From the NCBI RefSeq assembly GCF_019969725.1, contig NZ_JAHXYW010000002.1:682001-746000 (forward strand): a stretch of DNA of 64,000 bases, in the 5' to 3' direction. Both the position numbers and the translations under genes were made by a program. Shown piece after piece: positions 7,879 to 17,071 of this stretch. The stretch's first letter is position 1. Every line of letters starts with the position of its first letter. The notes below the pieces were generated by a model. That model saw nothing but the letters and a program-made list of their open reading frames with translations, was not told the origin of the DNA and did not search any database. This DNA comes from Neobacillus bataviensis (GTDB lineage: Bacteria; Bacillota; Bacilli; Bacillales_B; DSM-18226).

Positions 7879-8628
7879 ATGATTGTCCTTAAATCACAAC
7901 GTGAAATTGAAGCGATGAAAAAGGCGGGAGAAATACTGGCTGCCTGTCATAGAGAAATAGCGAAGCGAATTAAACCGGGTATTACAACTTGGGAGATTGA
8001 TCAGTTTGTCGATCAATTTTTAAGCGAAAATAATGCTACCCCTGAGCAAAAAGGCTATAAAGGGTACGAATATGCAACCTGCGCGAGTATAAATGACGAA
8101 ATCTGCCATGGCTTCCCAAGAAAAGAGCCGCTAAAAGAGGGGGACATTGTTACGATTGACATGGTTGTTAATTATAACGGTGCCTTGGCTGACTCTGCAT
8201 GGTCTTATGCTGTTGGTAAGGTTTCACCAGAGACAGAACATTTATTAAACGTAACAAAAGAAGCACTATACAAAGGGATTGAACAGGCCGTTCCCGGCAA
8301 CCGAATTGGGGATATAGGACATGCCATTCAAAAATATGTTGAGGGTGAAGGCTTCTCAGTCGTTCGGGATTTTATTGGACACGGAATTGGGGCTGTCATC
8401 CACGAAAAACCGGATGTACCGCATTATGGGCTGCCAGGTAAGGGACCTCGAATTAAAGAGGGAATGGTGTTTACGATTGAACCAATGGTTAATGTTGGCA
8501 GGTACCAAACAAAGATGGATAACAATGGCTGGACCGCCCGCACCATTGACGGTAAAAACTCAGCCCAATACGAACACACAATTGCGATTACCAAAGATGG
8601 TCCGTTTATTTTGACGGATCAGGGGTAA
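7879..8628 (+). CDS. map: Type I methionine aminopeptidase
   Basis: A 249-residue pita-bread metallopeptidase that removes the initiator methionine from nascent proteins. The five metal ligands are all visible: Asp94 (TIDM), Asp105 (LADSAWSY), His168 (IGHGIG), Glu201 (TIEPM) and Glu232 (YEHTI). The second histidine lies in HEKPDVPHYG. It resembles the second Bacillus paralogue (MapB/YflG) rather than the map gene in the ribosomal cluster, and it stands alone. AAGGAAGGGG precedes the ATG. Confidence 0.92.
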   Translation: MIVLKSQREIEAMKKAGEILAACHREIAKRIKPGITTWEIDQFVDQFLSENNATPEQKGYKGYEYATCASINDEICHGFPRKEPLKEGDIVTIDMVVNYNGALADSAWSYAVGKVSPETEHLLNVTKEALYKGIEQAVPGNRIGDIGHAIQKYVEGEGFSVVRDFIGHGIGAVIHEKPDVPHYGLPGKGPRIKEGMVFTIEPMVNVGRYQTKMDNNGWTARTIDGKNSAQYEHTIAITKDGPFILTDQG

Positions 8629-8631
8629 ATA

Positions 8632-8660
8632 AAAAAACAGATCCTCGTGATCTGTTTTTT
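8632..8660. terminator. Terminator, map / yfkK
   Basis: A perfect 12-bp stem AAAAAACAGATC / GATCTGTTTTTT with a five-base loop, between two convergent genes. Confidence 0.9.
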
Positions 8661-8883
8661 ACCTTTTTCGAAGATTCCCTAATTCTTCAACAAGGGCCTG
8701 CATTTCATTGGGACTAAACGAATTCTTTCGAAGTACCATTTCATAAATTTCTTTTAATTCCTCATACATTTCCTCATCGAAGTGAGAGGGTTTAATCGCA
8801 CCAAGGTTTAATACCTTCAGTTTTTCTTTTATTTGTTCGATCATAAATTCAACATTTTCTACTGACTTTTGGGATAGATTCAC
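8659..8883 (-). CDS. yfkK: DUF1128 family protein YfkK
   Basis: A 74-residue helical protein of the DUF1128 family. The conserved C-terminal block reads SFSPNEMQALVEELGNLRK, preceded by YEELKEIYEMV. GTG at 8883 is preferred to the GTG at 8892 because AAAGGG lies at correct spacing only for the former. The function is unknown. Its place next to the yfkI/yfkH-like genes agrees with the B. subtilis yfk region. Confidence 0.82.
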   Translation of the reverse strand: MNLSQKSVENVEFMIEQIKEKLKVLNLGAIKPSHFDEEMYEELKEIYEMVLRKNSFSPNEMQALVEELGNLRKR

Positions 8884-9084
8884 TCCGGTCACCCTTTCAG
8901 AAATATTAATCCCATCTTTTCACGTTAAAAAGGTTATGTCAATACAAAACTCATGATAAAGTTAGCGGACACTACTTGCTTAGGGAGCGTGAATAAAGCA
9001 AAATAAAAGGTAGATTGTATTTCTGGTATTATTTTCATGAAAAATGGGTTTATGATAATTAGAGATAAGGAAGGAAAGGTTAAG

Positions 9085-9423
9085 ATGACGAAGAAGAATC
9101 AATTTTGGAAGGGTATGTTACTGGGAGCACTCGCAGGGGGAGCGATCAGCTTATTAGATAAACCAACCAGACAGATTATGAAGGAAAACGTTCAAAAAAC
9201 TTCAAGCAAGGTTACCTATATTTTACGGCATCCCGGGGAAACCGCTGGGAAAATACGGTCAACGTTTGAGCAGGTAAGTGAGGATATTTCCTATCTTGTG
9301 GACAAGGTTGAGGAGTTGCGGGAATTAACCCCTCAGGTGAAGGATATCGTCAAAGAAACGAAGGACTCATTCTCCAACAGTGACGAAGAGGAGCTCCTAA
9401 AAGAAGTAATTGTAGAAGATTAA
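9085..9423 (+). CDS. YtxH-domain protein (YfkI-like)
   Basis: A 112-residue protein beginning MTKKNQFWKG, with a short Gly/Ala-rich membrane segment (MLLGALAGGAISLL) and then a long amphipathic helix ending in an acidic tail. This is the layout of YtxH-type stress proteins. ATG at 9085 has AAGGAAAGG five bases upstream and is preferred to the longer frame from 9037. It is followed 28 bases later by the YihY/YfkH gene, so the two probably form an operon, as yfkI-yfkH do in B. subtilis. Confidence 0.75.
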   Translation: MTKKNQFWKGMLLGALAGGAISLLDKPTRQIMKENVQKTSSKVTYILRHPGETAGKIRSTFEQVSEDISYLVDKVEELRELTPQVKDIVKETKDSFSNSDEEELLKEVIVED

Positions 9424-9451
9424 AAAATTTATTAAAAGGAGAGAGTAGAAA

Positions 9452-10288
9452 GTGGAAAAGACAGAGAATGTACGCTCTTCATTGCTAAGATTGCTTTGGC
9501 ATAGAATCGAAGAAGATGACCTTCCAGGATTAAGTGCCCAATTGGCCTACTTTTTTCTTCTTTCTCTGTTTCCGCTCCTCATTGTTATTTTTTCCCTAAT
9601 GCCCTATATTCCGATTCCTCATCAAGATATGCTTGGGATGATCAGGGATTTTGCACCTGCTGAAGCAATGGAACTTATTGAAAAAAACATAAAGTTTATT
9701 ATGAATCATCGAAACGGCGGCTTGCTTTCATTCGGGGTTATCGGGACGATTTGGTCGGCATCCAATGGTATTGATGCGGTTGTGAGGGCTTTTAATAAGG
9801 CATATAATGTCAAGGAAAGCCGCTCCTTTATTATTGCAAGAGGAATGGCTATTCTATTAACCTTCGGGATGATTTTTGTGTTCATCCTGGCGATTATACT
9901 GCCGATATTCGGCAGGGAAATTGGACTCTTTATCTTTTCACAATTAGGATATACACAACAGTTCATAAAGCTGTGGGATACGTTTAGTCTGCTCCTAAGT
10001 GCGATTATTTTATTTCTCATTTTTACCGGTTTGTATTGGGTTGCCCCTAATGTTAGATTACGCTGTCGCAGTGCCTTTCCAGGAGCAGCTTTTGCGACAT
10101 TGGGCTGGATTATATCCTCCATGGGATTATCCTTATACGTAGAGAACATTGGTAACTATTCGCTAACATACGGTAGTATTGGAGCGATTATCGTGTTAAT
10201 GATTTGGCTTTACATATCCGCCTTCATCATTATTTTGGGCGGAGAAATTAATGCCTTTTATAGTGAAAAAAATCGTTCGAACTGCTAA
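9452..10288 (+). CDS. YihY/BrkB family membrane protein (YfkH-like)
   Basis: A 278-residue inner-membrane protein with about six helices and the family motifs: LSAQLAYFFLLSLFPLLI in helix 1, WSASNGIDAVVRAFNKAYNVKESRSF in the cytoplasmic loop, and YGSIGAIIVLMIWLYISAFIIILGGEINA near the end. It starts with GTG, six bases after AAGGAGAGAG. The molecular function of the family is not settled; some members were once misnamed RNase BN. Confidence 0.85.
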   Translation: MEKTENVRSSLLRLLWHRIEEDDLPGLSAQLAYFFLLSLFPLLIVIFSLMPYIPIPHQDMLGMIRDFAPAEAMELIEKNIKFIMNHRNGGLLSFGVIGTIWSASNGIDAVVRAFNKAYNVKESRSFIIARGMAILLTFGMIFVFILAIILPIFGREIGLFIFSQLGYTQQFIKLWDTFSLLLSAIILFLIFTGLYWVAPNVRLRCRSAFPGAAFATLGWIISSMGLSLYVENIGNYSLTYGSIGAIIVLMIWLYISAFIIILGGEINAFYSEKNRSNC

Positions 10289-10365
10289 TACTTTCCTTTA
10301 TGAAAATGAGTTTTATGTCAAAACTATTAATGGGTATGACCCAACATAAACGGAGGTAAGATTCG

Positions 10366-10470
10366 ATGACAAAGCATACTAAAAAAGATGGCAGTACGAA
10401 GCAAAAAGGCAAAGGCAGCAAAGGAAATAAAACTTCAGGATCCGCAAATGGATCTAATGGGTATCACTAA
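10366..10470 (+). CDS. Lys/Gly/Ser-rich small protein (34 aa), possibly spore-associated
   Basis: A 34-codon frame beginning MTKHTKKDGSTKQKGKGSKG and ending GSNGYH. It is strongly basic and has no hydrophobic segment. CGGAGGT lies eight bases before the ATG, an excellent ribosome site, and a terminator follows directly. The composition resembles minor small acid-soluble spore proteins, but I cannot name a family. Confidence 0.6.
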   Translation: MTKHTKKDGSTKQKGKGSKGNKTSGSANGSNGYH

Positions 10471-10477
10471 TGATATA

Positions 10478-10516
10478 AAAAAGGCCGGGTGATTTTGATT
10501 TCACCCGGTCTTCTTT
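10478..10516. terminator. Bidirectional terminator
   Basis: Ten-base arms GGCCGGGTGA and TCACCCGGTC (one G-U pair) with A- and T-rich flanks. It lies between the 34-aa gene and the convergent metal ATPase gene. Confidence 0.85.
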
Positions 10517-12431
10517 ATGATTTTAAAAGGCGCAGACTATTCAAAATGACTAGTATGGTACTGCCCTCATGACCAATCACTCCATAAGGTAAATCAAGCA
10601 CCTGAAAGAAATTAGATGAAATCAAAAGCATTATAACCGTAATGGAAAAAACAACATTTTGCTTAATGATTTTGTTCATACGCTTGGAAAGAAGAATGGC
10701 TTCAGAGATTCGAGGCAGATCATTTTTCATTAGGACAATATCTGCCGTTTCAAGGGCAACATCTGTTCCTTCCCCCATGGCGATACCGACATTGGCAATG
10801 GCAAGAGCGGGGGCATCATTAATGCCGTCACCCACCATTGCGACGGTCTTATATTTGGTTTTCAACTGCTTTAATTGCTCAACCTTTTCTTCTGGTAAGC
10901 ATTCAGAATAAAATTCATCGACATGGCTTTCAGACGCAATCGCCCGTGCTGTTTTTTCACTATCGCCAGTAAGCATGACGGTGCGAATACCTTGTTTCTT
11001 TAAATGTTCTATAGCCAGCTTTGTTTCCTTACGGACAACATCTTTTAAAGCAATCATGGCACTTAGGTCGCCATTAATTTCGATGAACACCAGCGTATTA
11101 CCAAGGCTAGCAAGCTCTTTTGCTTTTCCATCTGCAAAGTGATGTACCCGTTCTTTCCCAACGAATGCAGCTTTTCCAATTTTCCATTGTTCCCCGTTTA
11201 TTTCTGCTTTGACACCCCATCCAGGCACATCCTCTAAACTGTTAGGATGGAAGAGATCTATGTTCAAGTTCTGTTTTGCATATTTGACAATGGCTTGAGC
11301 AAGCGGGTGGTTCGAATGATTTTCGATAGATGCGGCCTTTAATAGTACTATTTCTGTATCAAGCCCTTCCTTAACAATAACTTCGGTCACTTCAGGTTTT
11401 CCTTTAGTCAGTGTTCCGGTTTTATCAAAAGCGATGGCTTCTAAATGACTCAAATTTTCCAGGTGTACACCGCCTTTAACCAATATTCCATGCTTTGCAC
11501 CATTTGAAATGGCAGAAAGCGTTGCGGGCATGATGGACGCGACTAGGGCACAAGGTGAGGCGACTACTAATAATATCATCGCTCGATAAAAGGATTCATG
11601 CCAGCTCCAGCCAAGGGCGAAGTGCGGCAAGAAAAACATCGCAAGTACAACGGCTAGAACGACTTTTACATACGTTCCTTCAAAACGTTCAATGAAAAGC
11701 TGTGAAGGCGACTTTTCGCTTTGGGCAGATTGAACGAGCTGAATGATTTTTTGAAAAAGGGTATCATGGCTCGCTTTTGTCACTTGAACCGTAATCGCCC
11801 CAGTCATATTAACTGTACCGGCAAATACTTCCTCCTGATTCCCTTTAGAGACAGGCATGGATTCTCCAGTGATTGCTGCTTCATCAATATTGGTTTGTCC
11901 GTTAATGATAATCCCGTCTGATGGTACACGTTCACCCGGTTTTATAAGAATGTGGTCACCAACTCGAAGCTGAGAAACGGGAACCCGCTCCTCATCACCG
12001 TCTGTAATTAAGAGCGCCTCTTCTGGTTGAAGCTCCATTAATGATGAAATTTCTTTATGGCTTTTATTCATGGTGTAGGTTTCAAGGGCTCCGCTGACGG
12101 CAAAGATGAAGATAAGAATAGCTCCTTCAGTCCAGTAGCCAATCATGGCTGAACCAATTGCCGCGAATATCATTAGCATTTCTACATTAAGTTCTTTATT
12201 TTCATAAGTAGCCTCTATGCCTTCCTTTGCCTTTGCAAAACCGCCGATTACAAAAGCCAGCAGATAGGCAATTATGGAATCTGATCCCTCTCCATATTTA
12301 TCAAATAACCACCCTGTGGCTATCAGTAATCCGCTTAATATCGCTGCAATCAGTTCGGCATGTGGTTTAATTTTTTCAATTACTCCTACTTTTTGTATTC
12401 CTTTTGTTAGAGATTTTGCTTCAGAACTCAT
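10515..12431 (-). CDS. P1B-4-type heavy-metal ATPase (PfeT/ZosA/CadA-like)
   Basis: A 638-residue P-type metal pump. It has the phosphatase loop TGES, the phosphorylation site DKTGT (Asp336) and the hinge GDGINDAPAL. The metal site motif in helix 6 is SPC (residues 292-294) rather than CPC, and the last helix has HEGST. Together these mark subgroup P1B-4, whose members export Fe(II), Co(II) or Zn(II). There is no N-terminal HMA metal-binding domain. B. subtilis PfeT (formerly ZosA), an Fe(II) exporter under PerR/Fur, is the likely analogue. A Fur/PerR-like box lies upstream at 12485. Confidence 0.88.
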   Translation of the reverse strand: MSSEAKSLTKGIQKVGVIEKIKPHAELIAAILSGLLIATGWLFDKYGEGSDSIIAYLLAFVIGGFAKAKEGIEATYENKELNVEMLMIFAAIGSAMIGYWTEGAILIFIFAVSGALETYTMNKSHKEISSLMELQPEEALLITDGDEERVPVSQLRVGDHILIKPGERVPSDGIIINGQTNIDEAAITGESMPVSKGNQEEVFAGTVNMTGAITVQVTKASHDTLFQKIIQLVQSAQSEKSPSQLFIERFEGTYVKVVLAVVLAMFFLPHFALGWSWHESFYRAMILLVVASPCALVASIMPATLSAISNGAKHGILVKGGVHLENLSHLEAIAFDKTGTLTKGKPEVTEVIVKEGLDTEIVLLKAASIENHSNHPLAQAIVKYAKQNLNIDLFHPNSLEDVPGWGVKAEINGEQWKIGKAAFVGKERVHHFADGKAKELASLGNTLVFIEINGDLSAMIALKDVVRKETKLAIEHLKKQGIRTVMLTGDSEKTARAIASESHVDEFYSECLPEEKVEQLKQLKTKYKTVAMVGDGINDAPALAIANVGIAMGEGTDVALETADIVLMKNDLPRISEAILLSKRMNKIIKQNVVFSITVIMLLISSNFFQVLDLPYGVIGHEGSTILVILNSLRLLKS

Positions 12432-12484
12432 TGATTCTCCCCCCTCAGTCTTTCTAATTGATAAGATTTAATTCTAATTGAGAA

Positions 12485-12499
12485 AAATAATCAAAATCA
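12485..12499 (-). promoter_or_regulatory. Candidate Fur/PerR box over the metal ATPase promoter
   Basis: Read on the minus strand, TGATTTTGATTATTT matches the 7-1-7 Fur/PerR pattern TGATAATnATTATCA at 10 of 14 positions. It overlaps TTGATT, which is followed 17 bases later by TTAAAT, a plausible promoter. This is compatible with iron or peroxide control of an Fe(II) exporter. The match is imperfect. Confidence 0.35.
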
Positions 12500-12504
12500 T
12501 TACC

Positions 12505-12552
12505 CTAAAAAAGCACGAAAGCTGTCATCTTGGTGATGACAGCACTTTCTAG
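12505..12552 (-). terminator. Terminator of the downstream MFS gene
   Basis: GCTGTCATC (12521-12529) pairs with GATGACAGC (12535-12543). On the minus strand the stem is followed by TTTCGTGCTTTTTT. Confidence 0.6.
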
Positions 12553-12628
12553 AAAAATTCTTTATTTATATTAAATTTTATTTTATTTTACCATACATTT
12601 TATGCTTAAGATATGAAATTGCTCCGAA

Positions 12629-13807
12629 TTAATTTTTTTGTTCAGTGAGAACGGGAGCTTTTTTTCCAAATGTATAAATAATAAAAGAAAGAGCCAGAAG
12701 CAGTACACTAATAATATAAAAAAAGCTTATATTTTGGAAAAACTTAATAAACAGACCTCCCAGAATGGGGCCGCTTAGGCTTCCTACACTATAGAAGATG
12801 CCGCATAACAAATTGCCTGTCGGTAAAAGATTTCTTGGTACTAGATCAGTCATATAACTAATACCAAGTGAAAAGGTTGAGCCTACTACCATTCCTGCAA
12901 TGAGAATGGCTATGAAAAGACCAACAAAAGAGTGTTCAAGAAAACTGGCAGCTGTAAAGCTGATAAACCCGATAAATAAAACCGTCATTAAAATGTTTCT
13001 TCGACCATATTGATCGCTTAACATCCCTAATGGCAGCTGGGTAATAATACTGCCTATGGCAAAAGCTGATAACACAACCGAGACACTTGAAACATTAATA
13101 CCCATTCTTAAAGCATAAACTGGGAATATCCCATTAAGAGAAGATTCTAAGAAGCCATAGCATAATGGCGGCAAAAAGGCTACCCAGCCAAATTTAATGG
13201 TCTTTCTAAACTGCTTGATGGTTGAAAAAAAGGTATTAATATACACTTCTTGTTCGGGAAGTTCATTTTTTAAACGAAAAACAAATACCCAGCCAATCAA
13301 ACAAAGTATGGAAGAAACAATAAAGGGGAGAGCTTCATTAACATTCACCAATGGAGTCATTAACGGCCCAGTGGCGAATCCAATTCCAAAAAACAAACCA
13401 TACAAGGAGATGTTTCGTCCTCTTTTTTCTGCGGGGGAAAAGGAAGTAATCCAGGTCTGGGTGGCGAAATGCAAAGAGTGGTCACCGATTCCAATTAACA
13501 TGCGTAAAACAAACCAAAACCAAAAGGTTTGCCAGAGCGGGAATAAGGCAAGCGAAATCACAACCAGTCCACCGCCGAAAATAATTACCGGTTTATACCC
13601 ATATTTTCTTAAAGGCATCTCCATAAACGGCGATACCAGCAATACCCCTATATAAAGAGCGGTGGCATTTAAACCATTTAAAGAAGAGGAAACACCATTT
13701 TTTTCAAAAATGACGGCTACGAGCGGAAGAAGCATCCCCTGAGAAAAACCGGAAATGGCAACAATACTCACAAGGATCCAAAAACGGAAATTAAGTTTAT
13801 TCATCAT
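12629..13807 (-). CDS. MFS transporter (YfkF-like position)
   Basis: A 392-residue twelve-helix MFS protein with the loop-2-type signature MEMPLRKYGYKPVI and, in the second half, LPLGMLSDQYGRRNIL. GAGG lies five bases before the first of two adjacent ATGs. Its position between the chaA-like antiporter and the YfkH-like gene is where B. subtilis has the MFS gene yfkF, so orthology is likely but not shown. The substrate is unknown. It is divergent from the antiporter gene. Confidence 0.78.
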   Translation of the reverse strand: MMNKLNFRFWILVSIVAISGFSQGMLLPLVAVIFEKNGVSSSLNGLNATALYIGVLLVSPFMEMPLRKYGYKPVIIFGGGLVVISLALFPLWQTFWFWFVLRMLIGIGDHSLHFATQTWITSFSPAEKRGRNISLYGLFFGIGFATGPLMTPLVNVNEALPFIVSSILCLIGWVFVFRLKNELPEQEVYINTFFSTIKQFRKTIKFGWVAFLPPLCYGFLESSLNGIFPVYALRMGINVSSVSVVLSAFAIGSIITQLPLGMLSDQYGRRNILMTVLFIGFISFTAASFLEHSFVGLFIAILIAGMVVGSTFSLGISYMTDLVPRNLLPTGNLLCGIFYSVGSLSGPILGGLFIKFFQNISFFYIISVLLLALSFIIYTFGKKAPVLTEQKN

Positions 13808-13989
13808 ACTTTCCTCATTTCATAGTCCTTAAATGATGGTACCCCAGAATATTTCACCCTTGCAAGAAAAATGTTGCATTTGTCTTTTGAAAAATGATAC
13901 TCTTTTTTTGGCTAATTATGGAGAAAATGACAGCAAAAAATGTAGTAGAAAAATTAGTGAGTTAAAAACTAGAATATGGAGGGAATACG

Positions 13990-15048
13990 GTGACAAATAA
14001 AATTTTTATGATATTGACGTTTGCAGGAGTCCCGTTATCTATTATTGGAACTTTAATGCATTGGTCAAATGGTATCCTATTTGTTCTTTATTGCTTAACA
14101 ATTATTGCTCTAGCCAGCTTTATGGGAAGGGCGACAGAAAGCCTGGCGATTGTTGCCGGCCCAAGGATTGGCGGACTATTAAACGCTACTTTTGGAAATG
14201 CAGTTGAATTGATTATTTCGATTTTTGCGTTAAAAGCTGGCCTTGTTGGGGTCGTTTTGGCATCTTTAACCGGTTCTGTATTAGGAAATCTGCTTCTCGT
14301 CGCTGGTCTTTCCTTCTTTGTCGGGGGAATAAAATATAAGCGGCAGGAGTTTAATGTGTATGATGCCCGCCATAATTCCGGACTTTTAATGTTTGCAGTC
14401 ATCATTGCTTTTGTAATTCCAGCGGTTTTTTCCATAGATATGAGTGAGGGAAAAACGCTAACTCTAAGTCTCGGAATTTCCGTTACCCTGGTGATTCTTT
14501 ATTTAGCAGCATTATTTTTCAAACTGGTGACTCATCGAGGGGTGTACCAGACGACTAATGATATCGATACAAATGATGAAGAGGAACCTGAGTGGGGGAA
14601 AGGGAAGGCAATTGCCGTTCTCGCCATTGCAACGATTGCCGTAGCTTATATTTCCGAGCATCTTGTTCACACGTTTGAGTTTGTCGCAGAATCCTTCGGC
14701 TGGACGGAGCTGTTCATCGGAGTCATCATTGTCGCCATCGTCGGAAACGCTGCCGAACACGCCTCTGCCGTTTTAATGGCTTATAAGAATAAGATGGATA
14801 TCGCTGTAGAAATCGCAATCGGATCAACGCTTCAAGTAGCGATGTTCGTCGCACCCGTTCTTGTCATTGTTTCTCTTTTCTTTAATCAGTCCATGCCATT
14901 GATCTTCAGCTGGCAGGAACTTATCGCGATGGTTTCATCCGTGCTTTTAATGGTTGTTATCTCCAATGACGGCGAAACGAATTGGTTTGAAGGCTTAACT
15001 CTGCTGGCAGCATATGTCATTATAGGCATTGGTTTTTTCCTGCTCTAA
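13990..15048 (+). CDS. chaA: Calcium/proton antiporter (CaCA family, ChaA/YfkE-like)
   Basis: A 352-residue membrane antiporter that exports Ca2+ (or other cations) in exchange for protons. The two inverted CaCA repeats are clear: GNAVELIIS near residue 70 and GNAAEHASA near residue 250, whose glutamates line the transport site. An acidic loop (DTNDEEEPEW) separates the halves. The start is GTG, six bases after GGAGGG. It sits next to yfkD, as B. subtilis yfkE does. Confidence 0.92.
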   Translation: MTNKIFMILTFAGVPLSIIGTLMHWSNGILFVLYCLTIIALASFMGRATESLAIVAGPRIGGLLNATFGNAVELIISIFALKAGLVGVVLASLTGSVLGNLLLVAGLSFFVGGIKYKRQEFNVYDARHNSGLLMFAVIIAFVIPAVFSIDMSEGKTLTLSLGISVTLVILYLAALFFKLVTHRGVYQTTNDIDTNDEEEPEWGKGKAIAVLAIATIAVAYISEHLVHTFEFVAESFGWTELFIGVIIVAIVGNAAEHASAVLMAYKNKMDIAVEIAIGSTLQVAMFVAPVLVIVSLFFNQSMPLIFSWQELIAMVSSVLLMVVISNDGETNWFEGLTLLAAYVIIGIGFFLL

Positions 15049-15070
15049 TGAATGGTAATGCTTTCAAAAA

Positions 15071-15109
15071 TAAAGACTCTAGGCCAATGAGGCTTAGAGT
15101 CTCTTTTTT
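15071..15109 (+). terminator. Terminator of the antiporter gene
   Basis: The stem AGACTCTAGGCC / GGCTTAGAGTCT is followed by CTTTTTT. Confidence 0.88.
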
Positions 15110-15432
15110 CTAACTACTTTATTAATGTACGGGGTAAAACAAACCGTTGTGCTATAATGTAACAGCACCTAATTTTATAAGGGTAAAAAATCAATCGCTT
15201 TTCTTGGGACCATCGATCACCAACCTTCATGTTTAGTTATAAATTGAAAAAACACGAGTGTTGAATGTCATATTATTAGTGAATCCCAACCTCCTTAATG
15301 AAAATCAAAAATTCGCCAGCAGATTGATTACAGCCCTCCTTTTTAAAAGGTTAACCCCATTATAATCGAAAATTTGAATTTTGTAAATGTTCAGATTATT
15401 ACAATTCCATTACTTTTTTCAAGGAGCAAAAG
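15110..15432. other. AT-rich intergenic stretch, no gene seen
   Basis: After the antiporter terminator there are some 320 bases without a convincing frame on either strand. A TATAAT at 15153-15158 sits inside a small GTGCT/AGCAC hairpin, without a clear -35. The 3' end carries the AAGGAG ribosome site of the next gene. Confidence 0.5.
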
Positions 15433-16074
15433 ATGAAATTATTAATACGATTTTTATTTTTTATCATCGGTTTGTTTATCATGACCTTCGGTGTATGTAT
15501 GACCATTGAAGTCGCCGATATCGGCGTTGGCGCATGGGATGCCTTAAATGTTGCTTTAACCGAAAGAGTTGGGCTATCGGTAGGAAAATGGGTTATGATC
15601 GATGGGGCCGTTTTAATGATAGTAGTCTCTCTTTTATTAAAAAGAAGACCAGATGTTCTTTCTCTCCTAACGATTATTGTTATTGGTACTTTGGTTGACT
15701 TTTGGCTGAATACTTTATTTGATCTGTTTGCCGTGGATGTGCTTTTTGCTAAACTGGCAATGCTGCTGATTGGCATTCTAATTATTGGCTTTGGAGCTTC
15801 AATATACTTACAAGCCAAATTTCCGCAGAGTCCGATCGATAATTTCATGCTGGCTATTAAAGAACGCTTTCGTGTGAATTTAATGGTTGCCAAAACCATC
15901 GGTGAAATCACCGCCTTAATTCCGGCCTTCTTCCTGAATGGACCAATTTCCTACGGCACAATTATCATTACCTTTGCCGTTGGTCCTGCAATCCAATTGT
16001 TTTTTCCATCTTTTGAAAAATTAATGCAGAAGCTCCAAGCGAAAGATTTGAAATTTACTAAAGTGAATGGATAA
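15433..16074 (+). CDS. YczE/YitT-like five-helix membrane protein
   Basis: A 213-residue membrane protein with about five hydrophobic segments and the YczE-type motifs GVCMTIEVADIGVGAWDALNV near the N-terminus and FPQSPIDNFMLAIKERF later. B. subtilis YczE has a similar length and is needed for surfactin production; whether this protein has such a role is unknown. AAGGAG lies eight bases before the ATG. The gene is monocistronic. Confidence 0.75.
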   Translation: MKLLIRFLFFIIGLFIMTFGVCMTIEVADIGVGAWDALNVALTERVGLSVGKWVMIDGAVLMIVVSLLLKRRPDVLSLLTIIVIGTLVDFWLNTLFDLFAVDVLFAKLAMLLIGILIIGFGASIYLQAKFPQSPIDNFMLAIKERFRVNLMVAKTIGEITALIPAFFLNGPISYGTIIITFAVGPAIQLFFPSFEKLMQKLQAKDLKFTKVNG

Positions 16075-16142
16075 TATTTGGGGACTCCGAAAAAACTATG
16101 AGCAGACCTTATTAATGCTACTAGTGAAAGGAGTTCAACACA

Positions 16143-16955
16143 GTGAGGAAAAATGTTTCAATCCTTATGACACTGTTATTAATGTTAACTATTATTCCGT
16201 CTGCTTTTGCTGAAAAAGCCGGTGCGGTGAAAAAAAATCCTGTAAAATACCAGGTCCCAGCTTCAGTTCGAAATATTACGAAGGAAAATACTTATCCGAA
16301 TTCAACACAGGATTTGCCATTCTTGCAGCCAAGCGATTTAACCAAAAAGTTAATCAAAACTTCTAGGGTTAAAATTGAAAATCCCGATTTAATTCGGATG
16401 CTCAATGAGTCTAGTATTAATAGTACTCCTTTTGCGATTGGTTACCGTGCGATTGTTTATTTAGGGCAGTGGCCTTTAAATTATGAGTCATCAGAGACCT
16501 CGCCTAACTGGGAGTATCAAAAAATAAATACCAACTATTTTGATAATCGTGGAGGCAAGGTTCCCTACCAGATTAAATATGTTCAAGAGGCACAGAAAAT
16601 CGTCAGAGGCGGTCTAACTGCGAAAATCCCAAATGCAGAAGACGTTAAAAAGATGATGCTCTTAAAAGCGATGGAGAAGACAAATCTGCCTCTAGCATTT
16701 GAAACGATTATTGGTTCTGGAACAAAAAATGATCATATCTATAACATTCCGCCTAACCGCTTAGGTTACTTATATGCGTATGCGCCAGGCGTAAATGAAA
16801 AAGGGAAGGTCACTTACGGAGAAGTTTATTTAATGCTAAAAGGAAACCGGAAGTTTATTGTCATCAAAAACGTTACTTCACAAGGCATTGGAGCCTGGAT
16901 ACCTGTTCAGGATTACGTCTCCTTTGGATTTGCAGCGTCTGAACGGCCAAGATAA
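16143..16955 (+). CDS. yfkD: Secreted YfkD-family protein
   Basis: A 270-residue protein starting with GTG after GAAAGGAG. A cleavable signal peptide covers residues 1-23 (Lys/Arg start, hydrophobic core LLLMLTII, cleavage near AFA-EK). The mature part has the YfkD-like features: a Pro-rich start, GYRAIVYLGQWPLNY and NWEYQKIN. It is thought to be extracytoplasmic and its function is unknown. Position next to the ChaA-like gene matches B. subtilis. Confidence 0.85.
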   Translation: MRKNVSILMTLLLMLTIIPSAFAEKAGAVKKNPVKYQVPASVRNITKENTYPNSTQDLPFLQPSDLTKKLIKTSRVKIENPDLIRMLNESSINSTPFAIGYRAIVYLGQWPLNYESSETSPNWEYQKINTNYFDNRGGKVPYQIKYVQEAQKIVRGGLTAKIPNAEDVKKMMLLKAMEKTNLPLAFETIIGSGTKNDHIYNIPPNRLGYLYAYAPGVNEKGKVTYGEVYLMLKGNRKFIVIKNVTSQGIGAWIPVQDYVSFGFAASERPR

Positions 16956-16969
16956 ATTTGTTAGAAAGA

Positions 16970-16994
16970 CTCCTACCTGGTGGGAGTTTTTTTA
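16970..16994 (+). terminator. yfkD terminator
   Basis: The stem ACTCCTA / TGGGAGT (one G-U pair) with the loop CCTGG, followed by seven T residues. Confidence 0.8.
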
Positions 16995-17071
16995 TTGTAA
17001 TTTAGGGCAATATATTGAAAAAGTATGAAATATTCGATAGGATGAGAACGGTAGTGAAAGGAGAGAAGTTT

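Noticed and set aside
9037..9084. Longer N-terminus for the YtxH-domain protein
   Set aside because: The ATG at 9085 has a good ribosome site and gives the family-typical start; the upstream extension has neither.
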